Shown here one piece after another: positions 57,480-64,000 of a stretch of 64,000 bases of DNA. The notes beneath the pieces were generated by a model. The model was not told the origin of the DNA, searched no databases, and saw only the letters and a program-made list of their open reading frames with translations. The translations under genes and the position numbers were made by a program. Positions within the stretch are counted from its first letter, which is position 1, and each line of letters opens with the position of its first letter. The DNA is taken from assembly GCA_947568835.1 (NCBI GenBank), contig OX387608.1:16712535-16776534 (forward strand), in the 5' to 3' direction. The DNA is from Protonemura montana. Taxonomy: Eukaryota > Arthropoda > Insecta > Plecoptera > Nemouridae.

Positions 57480-58134
57480 CTGCGGGAAGAGAGGGTTTTA
57501 GTTGGGGTCAGAGATTTTTTTTTGTAAAATCGTCTCGGGCAGTCTTAGCCAAAGAACATAAAACAGCATCATGCACGAGTACTCAAACTTTTGTGTGTTT
57601 GAATGATTGTGGAATAAACACACAAACAAATAATATTACAATAATAACAAAAATAACAAAATGTAATATTACAATATTTATTTAAAATGTATACTAAGTT
57701 ATATTGATGAAAAAGTACAGCGCTCAGGTTTGCTGGTTCTGCTGGTCGGTGCTCGGGCAGGAATGCCGTCCCACTTCACTGACTTCTCAAGCGATGCATC
57801 ATTTCGCTCTCAATTCTAGACTCTATAGTTCCTGCCGTTGTTAAAGCATCAATTTGCATCTTGCACAACCATTTGTTTAACAACACTTCGTAATTACCAT
57901 ATCCATAATCATAAATATTATTAATAAGAAATTGTTTTTTATAATATAGATCAGTAAGCTAGACCTTAATGGTCAACCAGATATTTGGATAGCTGTCGAT
58001 TGCTTAATAAATTGATTTTCCTCCTTGTAAGTCACAATTTCAGAGTAACGAGGAAAAATAATACAACTACGGCTAGACATTGTGCAAAGATAGGTTACAA
58101 TAGATTTTGTCACAGTAACTCGAGTCAGTCGATC
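57480..58134. other. Intron DNA, no gene seen
   Basis: Nothing supported. Confidence 0.4.
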
Positions 58135-58195
58135 TTTCAACGTTGATAAAGTAACTGGTACACGTTACCAAACGTTGGGGACAAAGCTTGACTTC
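58135..58195 (+). mobile_element. Diverged Penelope-like terminal scrap
   Basis: GTTGATAAAGTAACTGGTAC ... CAAACGTTGGGGACA, like the piece at 57160. Confidence 0.5.
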
Positions 58196-58198
58196 TTT

Positions 58199-58298
58199 TC
58201 ATTATTATGAACACTATAACCGGCTCAAATTTGATGCCCAAACGAGACGGTTATAGTGTTCATTCATAATAATAAAATGCCCCGCGAATTGCAAGCGT
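58199..58298. mobile_element. Foldback element arms without tRNA units
   Basis: The two arms (ATTATTATGAACACTATAACC and GAGACGGTTATAGTGTTCAT) face each other across about 20 bp that include ATGCCCAAAC, with no tRNA-like unit left. The right end carries ATTGCAAGCGTTTGC. Its right edge is fused to a LINE fragment. Confidence 0.75.
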
Positions 58299-58530
58299 TT
58301 GCCTCACGGCAGGAGTGCCACAAGGCTCACTGCTGGGACCCACGCTTTTCAACATTTACATCAACGACATGTCCCGTAGTTCAGGCGTAGACATAGCTTC
58401 GTATGCCGAGGACACTGCTTTAAGAGATAACCTGGCAAGCAGGAAACTTCAACTAGCATTAGACGAATTAGAAACTTGGTACGAGCTTTGGCGTATCAAG
58501 GTTAATGTTTTGAATAGTAGCACAGTTTGA
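58299..58530 (+). pseudogene. LINE reverse-transcriptase palm fragment
   Basis: The plus strand reads LTAGVPQGSLLGPTLFNIYI then ASYAEDTAL: the VPQGS and YADD regions of a Jockey-type reverse transcriptase, with the first catalytic Asp replaced by Glu (YAED). It ends in a stop after about 77 codons. Truncated on both sides. The usual family motif is YADD, so the enzyme would be dead. Confidence 0.75.
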
Positions 58531-58686
58531 CTTCACTTGCTATGACATTTTTTTTTGTAAACCAGTTTTCTTGGACAGTAGTTTTTAATAAAGGCCATCA
58601 CTCGTAATGAAATACCGCGTTCCTTGATTTTAGGACTTATTCTTGGTGGCCATTCACTGAACCAGCTCAAAACCTCAGCGCCTCCA

Positions 58687-58886
58687 TCATAGGTCCACCC
58701 CATGGAAACTCTTCCTGTGCCTCTTCAGATTCCACGGCTGTTTGCACCGGTATGCGCAAGTCGGGCACTTGAACTGTGGCGATTTACCGCACTCATATCT
58801 TTGATGGACCCGGAGGCTGCTTTGAAAGGAGTAGCGTCGAGGGCACTTGTCGCACGCGAAGGGTTTGGCAAAGCCGAGCGTCAAGT
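58687..58886 (-). CDS. lola: lola-like zinc-finger terminal exon Z3
   Basis: Acceptor TCTCCACGCAG, phase 1 entry, stop TAG. Linker LTLGFAKPFA, fingers CDKCPRRY ... HQRYEC and CPTCAYRC ... HRKSFH, tail GVDL. A recent duplicate of Z4. Confidence 0.9.
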
Positions 58887-59185
58887 CTGCGTGGAGAAGG
58901 AGAGGGTGTTAGTTGGGGTCAGAGATTTTTCGATAAATTTGTCTCGGGCTGATATTTTGTGGCCAGACTACGGCTGGAGGTACCTCGTATATAGCAACGA
59001 TTTCAATTCAAATAATAGCACAACATAATGCAACAATGACAAAACTTGCTTTAACCTTTGTTTATTGGATAAACAAAAATGAAACATGACAATTAAAATG
59101 TATATTTATTTTTTAAATTATTAAATTTTGTGACATCTCATTTTTTTTGCATTTTTTTTGGCTTATGCTTGTTCGAGGTTTCTCT

Positions 59186-59382
59186 TCAGATTCTTGGTGG
59201 GTCTCGCACGTGCACGTTCTTGAAGTGTCGCTTCAAGCTCCACGGCTGCTTGCACCGATACGCACACAGCTGGCAGCTGACCTGGGGCGTTTTACCGCAC
59301 TCGTATTTCTGATGGGTGACCAGTCCTCGCTGACGCACGTACCGCCGAGGACAGTTCTTGCAGGCGTAGGGTTTGACGATGT
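59186..59382 (-). CDS. lola: lola-like zinc-finger terminal exon Z2
   Basis: Acceptor GTATTCGCAG, phase 1 entry, stop TGA. Linker IVKPYA, fingers CKNCPRRY ... HQKYEC and CQLCAYRC ... HFKNVH, tail VRDPPRI. Confidence 0.9.
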
Positions 59383-60276
59383 CTGCGAATACGAAGCAGG
59401 TGTAAGCGTCGAGCTTGTTTTTAAGGCGTGGGAAAGGCTTGGTCATTTTAACTGAAGATGGAATATCGGTTAAAGATTTGTCTTAACATCATTGCTAGTG
59501 CAGATTCATATTATTTTTTAATTAGAGTTAAAATAAAGCTACATTTTAGGCGTGAAAAATAAATATTCCCATACACCAACGTTTTGAGTCGCAAATTTTG
59601 AGTTCAAGGAAAGTTGGGTAAAGCCGGGAGTAGCCAATATCATAATTCAATTATAAACGGGTGCTATTGGTTCAGCCCCCGGCATACTATGCTTCCGCCA
59701 AACTGACAAATCGTGATCAACATCATTGGTTGCAGCCCTGGTAAATAAACGTCAAATTAAATAACCGTGTACTCTACAACTGAAATGCCATGTCGTGTTC
59801 TGTTGTGTTATGTACAACTGGATTTTAATTAATTAGCAACGTAGAATGAATAGAATCTCTGAAATGTTAATGATTAATGCATTTCATTGCATTTCATCGC
59901 GAACAATTTGCTTCAATTCATATGTGTAGATAATATACATAATCATGCATGCATTATTAGTATAAACACATCAATTCAAACCAAAATAGAGTACAATTGG
60001 GATGAGCAACGCATCCAATGTTCCAAATGTTTCAAATGTTCCAATCGTTCCAATGCTGAACATAAGGTGCAAGCAGGCATACGCTAAGGTGAAGGGAAAC
60101 GGATAAAAAGAAAAGGAACGAGAGAAACCATCATAAATGTGAAATTTTATTATAATTAAGTCAAACTCCGTTTTGTCTAGCGAGAAAAGTCAAACGATTC
60201 GCAAAGAAAACATTCATAAAACCAGAGACAATTCTGGTAAAACAAGCGCACAACGACCACGTCATCACGTCTGTTG
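59383..60276. other. Intron DNA, no gene seen
   Basis: AT-rich. CCAATG/TTCCAAATG words repeat at 60010-60055 without a regular period. No supported feature. Confidence 0.4.
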
Positions 60277-60494
60277 TCACTTCGATGACGTGATAACCTT
60301 GTGGACACTCTTGCAGTGCTTCTTGAGGGCCCACGGTTGTTTGCACCGGTACTCGCAGTACGGGCACTGCGCCTGCGCAGACTTGCCACACTCATAACGC
60401 TGGTGCGTCCACACGCCACGTTGGGTGGCGTAGCGCTTCGGGCACCTGCCACAAAAGTAGGACCTGGCGAGGGTCGTGCGAGGCTGGTAGACAC
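60277..60494 (-). CDS. lola: lola-like zinc-finger terminal exon Z1
   Basis: First finger exon in transcription order. Acceptor CTTCCTCTGCAG, then two bases complete a codon split in phase 1, as in all twenty exons. The frame gives a linker VYQPRTTLARSYF, finger 1 of C2HC type (CGRC, 12 residues, HQRYEC), GKSAQAQ, finger 2 of C2H2 type (CPYC, EYRCKQPWALKK, HCKSVH), tail KVITSSK and a TGA. In lola the shared BTB part is joined to one such exon to give isoforms with different DNA targets, used in axon guidance and neural identity. The BTB exons are not in the window. The symbol is a family assignment by architecture. Confidence 0.87.
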
Positions 60495-60539
60495 CTGCAG
60501 AGGAAGACTGGATGGGTTAAACAAGAAAACAATAGTTTG

Positions 60540-60957
60540 ATTGTTTTTAGACTCATGTCTACTTGATGTAAACTTAGCACTAGTTTTAACAAAAACTATT
60601 TCAACTGGGTTTTCAATGCTAAGTGAAGAACAACTGAATTTCCCAACGTTTCGTAACTTGTACCTGTTACTTTATCAAGGGTTAGAACAGTCCTGACAAT
60701 TTGTTCGGGATTTTATTAAAAAATACAAAATACATTAGTTTTTAAGTTCTTGACCCTGATTATTTTATTTAGATGCATTTAGGAAGCTTGAACTTGGTAA
60801 TTGTAATAATTTTATGTGGTTCTTTTGTTATCGAAAAAATGTCAGGACTGCTCTTACCCTTGAAAAAGTAGCAAGTACAAGTTACGAAACGTTGGGAAAT
60901 TTAGTTGTTCTTCACTTAGCATTCAAAATCCAGTTGAAATAGTTTTTGTTAAAACAA
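60540..60957. mobile_element. Penelope-like terminal repeat, inverted pair
   Basis: Antisense copy (60540-60705) joined to a sense copy (60710-60957), as at 16.0 and 42.45 kb. It lies 45 bp upstream of the Z1 acceptor. Non-coding. Confidence 0.72.
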
Positions 60958-61320
60958 TATTTTGTTGTATTATTTGTAAATATTTCAATTAGGGTATTGG
61001 TTGATCATTGTGAACCCAAAGGTTTACGTGATCGTAATGATTTCAAACGTTCCAAATGTTTTAACGGGATCCGCAAGATAAGGAATTTGAAGACTGTAAT
61101 AATTCTGATAGTTTATAAAACGTTTTACTTTGTTTCTTTGACGTTTAAAGATTTGGTATCGTACGCCTCGGGGGCAAGTAAATAAACATATAATTTGCTT
61201 ACAAAAAACGCACGCTTTTGTCAATGCAAGCCTTCTCTTTGTTGACATTTGATGGCACGCTTGGGTCGTGACCAAGTCAGTCATTGTCTCTACGGGACAC
61301 AAGCTTCATTTGTTCACTGC

Positions 61321-61328
61321 TATAAAAT
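61321..61328 (+). promoter_or_regulatory. TATA box
   Basis: TATAAAAT 85 bp before the ATG of the small secreted-peptide gene; a start site near 61350 would leave a 5' UTR of about 55 bases. Confidence 0.65.
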
Positions 61329-61405
61329 AAAGAGCACGTCCCAGAAGAGCCTGTTGTACTGCAGGGCTGACAACTTGAACGCTTCAACGTTTAAAAAACT
61401 ACAAG

Positions 61406-61495
61406 ATGAAGTCTTTCGTCGGATTGTTTCTTGTGTTGGTATGCCTGGCCTGCTTTCTTGAAGTGTCCAATGGAGAAGAGGAATCTAGTACACAG
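61406..61495 (+). CDS. Small secreted peptide, exon 1 (signal peptide)
   Basis: ATG in context ACAAGATGA, 30 codons: MKSFVGLFLVLVCLACF is a strong signal peptide, cleaved probably after SNG, followed by an acidic EEESSTQ and donor GTAAAC in phase 0. With exon 2 the precursor is 70 residues. A TATA box precedes it. I recognise no family. It lies on the opposite strand to the finger exons. Confidence 0.8.
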
Positions 61496-61518
61496 GTAAA
61501 CTATCAACTGCGTATAAT

Positions 61519-62112
61519 GGCAGTCTTTGCCTCATAAGGATGGAATATCTGTGCAAGCTTTATCTGTGCTAGTCTTTGCCTCATAAGGATGGAATATCTG
61601 TGCAAGCTTTATCTGTGCTAGTCTTTGCCTCATAAGGATGGAATATCTGTGCAAGCTTTATCTGTCCTAGTCTTTGCCTCATAAGGATGGAATATCTGTG
61701 CAAGCTTTATCTGTGCTAGTCTTTGCCTCATAAGGATGGAATATCTGTGCAAGCTTTATCTGTGCTAGTCTTTGCCTCATAAGGATGTAATATCTGTGCA
61801 AGCTTTATCTGTCCTAGTCTTTGCCTCATAAGGATGGAATATCTGTGCAACCTTTATCTGTGCTAGTCTTTGCCTCATAAAGATGTAATATCTGTGCAAG
61901 CTTTATCTGTGCTAGTCTTTGCCTCATAAAGATGTAATATCTGTGCAAGCTTTATCTGTGCTAGTCTTTGCCCCATAAGGATGGAATATCTGTGCAAGCT
62001 TCATCCGTGGTAGTCTTTGCCTCATAAGGATGGAATATCTGTGCAAGCTTTATCCGTGCTAGCCTTTGCCTCATAAGGATGAAATATTGGTGCAAGCTTT
62101 ATCTGTGGTGGT
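61519..62112. repeat. 49-bp minisatellite in the intron
   Basis: About twelve copies of CTAGTCTTTGCCTCATAAGG + ATGGAATATCTGTGCAAGCTTTATCTGTG. It fills nearly the whole intron of the peptide gene. Confidence 0.95.
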
Positions 62113-62166
62113 CTTCATTTGAAGATTTGACTGCTCTTGACGAAAAGTTATGTTCATCTCTTCCAG

Positions 62167-62289
62167 GAGGAGGCGGGAAGCACGGAAGGGACGCCGGCTC
62201 AGAAAGAGGTCGTGAACAGCAACGGAATTCAGCAGATGTTTGTGGAATTTTTTGACCTCGTCGCTAGTGTATTCGACGGATCTCGGTAG
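62167..62289 (+). CDS. Small secreted peptide, exon 2
   Basis: Acceptor CATCTCTTCCAG, 40 codons and TAG. The mature part is acidic and cysteine-free (EEAGSTEGTPAQKEVV ...) with an amphipathic hydrophobic end MFVEFFDLVASVF. No basic processing pairs or cysteine framework, so it is neither a typical neuropeptide nor a defensin. AATAAA at 62377-62382 is a likely poly(A) signal. Confidence 0.78.
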   Translation, partial: EEAGSTEGTPAQKEVVNSNGIQQMFVEFFDLVASVFDGSR

Positions 62290-62376
62290 CCTCCAGAGGA
62301 ATGATCAGAGCGTCCTTGTAAAAAATATATTATTTTGTGTATTTATTTTCAAATGAGTACAGAATATGGCTAAGAA

Positions 62377-62382
62377 AATAAA
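62377..62382 (+). terminator. Poly(A) signal of the peptide gene
   Basis: AATAAA about 90 bp after the stop. Confidence 0.5.
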
Positions 62383-63499
62383 TAATAAGGAAACACGACC
62401 AAGTGTATGCTTTGCGATCCATCACCCACCTGCAGGGTGCAAACTACTGCTAAGGCAACTTTCTAAACATTACAAAACTAAATATTTTAGATCCACGTGC
62501 CTCATTTGGTATTATGTGGGAATTTTACCGTTTTGACGATGAGTATTTGTGAATTATCTCGACCCCAATTTTTGAATAGAGATTAATTGATGTCTTTAAA
62601 CTTTCCAAGCACGGTTTGGACTTCTGACATTATGCTAATGACCACCAGCAACATTGGGTTTCCAGGTTTCGGGCAGGTAGCATGTGATAATAGGTCAGTA
62701 ATTGATACATATTTATTGATTAGCAGCAGCGTTTTAATCAGAACTAGAACTAACTCCTAACATACATAACATAACTCATAACTAACATAACTCATAACTC
62801 GGCTAACACAAGAAATGAACAAAACTTAGGTAATTCATTTACAATACACATGTAAATCTATGCTTATTTTACGACTGAAGCAAAGAAATAACTCGTACAT
62901 TTGCTAACTGACACAACAGAGTCTCTCCCATTTCTTTATGCTTCATGACATTCGCCAATATTCATGGCAATTCCCAACTTAACTATTCTAAAACATGGCA
63001 TCGCGGTTTCATTTATAAGTCTTGAAATTGCATGCAAGCAGATAATTATTATTATAGCTTAAAGTCTGGGTAATTTTAATACTTCATTTCTTACAGCCCC
63101 ATTTGAAATTGGCAGACGCATATCCCCGGTTTAACCCAATTATTAACTCGGGAGTTAAACTAGCAGGAACTTGGCCTGGGTTAGTACTTGGTGATACTGG
63201 CTCACATAATCTGTTCACAGCGCATAATTCCGGTCAAAGTTCAATGCAAACAAGCAGCAGAACATGACGTGTCAATGGTCAGAAAAGGCAGAAAGCGAGT
63301 ACTAATTACAAATTAACTAGTTTCGTCGAACGCCAGGTTGTTCAATATTTGTAAAACCAGAGAAGATGCCATTGACTGCGTGCACCACGCAAGGGAATGT
63401 GTGGACTGGTTTTTGCCATTAGAGCTTGTGGACTTTACCCAGAGAGGTTCGACATGGCAACTTCAATGTAGGTCAAAACAAAATAGAAAACCTGTCTTA
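62383..63499. other. No gene seen
   Basis: Non-coding. A CATAACTCATAACTAA stretch repeats at 62760-62805; nothing else supported. Confidence 0.4.
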
Positions 63500-63934
63500 A
63501 TAGGGAAATCTCTTTAAATTTGAAACAATTTTTTAAATTTTTTTCAAGAAAATAATGAACACGTATTTTTTTATTTTCTTCTAAATCCAATTTTGAATAA
63601 AATATCTCTGTTTAAAATGTTTGCGTTTGAATCTTGTACGAAAACGAGGGTCGCCATTTTTTATGACATGAAGTGAAATCTGACGTCAGTATGATGTCAA
63701 GAAACAGAAGTGAACGCAAAGGATACAACAAAATGACGTCAGAACTACCTGTAGTTAATCACGGCCCGTTTTAATCCCGCCACGAGAATTCATATTTTAG
63801 CCATTCTTAAAACAAATATAAATAGAAAAGTTATGATCGGATTATAAAAAGAAAAAATACATCAGATTTTATTTTGAATGCGTATTTGAAGACAATGATA
63901 ATAATTAAATAATAATCTTAAGGAGATTTCCCTA
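63500..63934. mobile_element. TTAA-flanked MITE, copy 2
   Basis: Inverse orientation to the copy at 31959-32357. Perfect context TTAA-TAGGGAAATCTC at the left and GAGATTTCCCTA-TTAA at the right, so both TTAA target duplications are intact. The body includes several TGACGTCA-like words. The intact ends suggest a younger insertion. Confidence 0.8.
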
Positions 63935-64000
63935 TTAATGAGCGTAGCTAGCGAAGCAAAATATGCAATTTTACATACTCCAGTTTTTTTGTTGTGTTTT

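Overview
The window looks like a nuclear genome segment from an arthropod, most likely an insect or close pancrustacean relative. It has spliced genes with GT/AG introns, a very repeat-rich landscape, tRNA- and 5S-derived SINEs, LINEs, Penelope-like elements and MITEs. Its central feature is a long series of paired zinc-finger terminal exons in the style of the insect gene lola (longitudinals lacking). No prokaryotic features are present.

Layout from left to right. Positions 1-4030 hold about 2.6 copies of a 1.45-1.64 kb tandem repeat with several tRNA-like B boxes. Positions 4.0-7.2 kb hold AT-rich DNA, an 11-bp satellite and LINE debris. Positions 7246-15417 (minus strand) hold one complete eight-exon gene that I could splice in phase end to end. 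It encodes a 721-residue secreted protein with a signal peptide, three Ig-like modules, one sushi/CCP module and a ModSP-like S1 protease domain with odd residues at the activation site and at position 194. Positions 15.4-25 kb are mostly repeats: Penelope-like termini, a LINE reverse-transcriptase 3' end, a Penelope-like GIY-YIG region and minisatellites. They also hold a few weak candidate exons.

Positions 25.5-60.5 kb (minus strand) contain twenty zinc-finger exons (Z1 at 60.3 kb to Z20 at 25.6 kb). Each begins with an AG acceptor, opens with two bases that finish a split codon, encodes one C2HC finger and one C2H2 finger, and ends in its own stop codon. This is the expected architecture of the alternative 3' exons of lola, in which one shared BTB-containing 5' part is joined to one of many finger exons. 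The shared BTB exons are not in the window and should lie to the right. A truncated 21st finger exon lies at 53.76 kb. The introns and 3' regions are filled with minisatellites, several occurring at two separate finger exons, and with two SINE-like families whose RNA-derived heads have been tandemly multiplied (tRNA-like and 5S-rRNA-like).

Positions 61.3-62.4 kb (plus strand) hold a small two-exon gene for a 70-residue secreted peptide, with a TATA box upstream and a 49-bp satellite in its intron. If the BTB exons lie further right, this gene is nested on the opposite strand inside the lola-like locus. The right edge carries a TTAA-flanked MITE whose inverted sibling lies at 32 kb.
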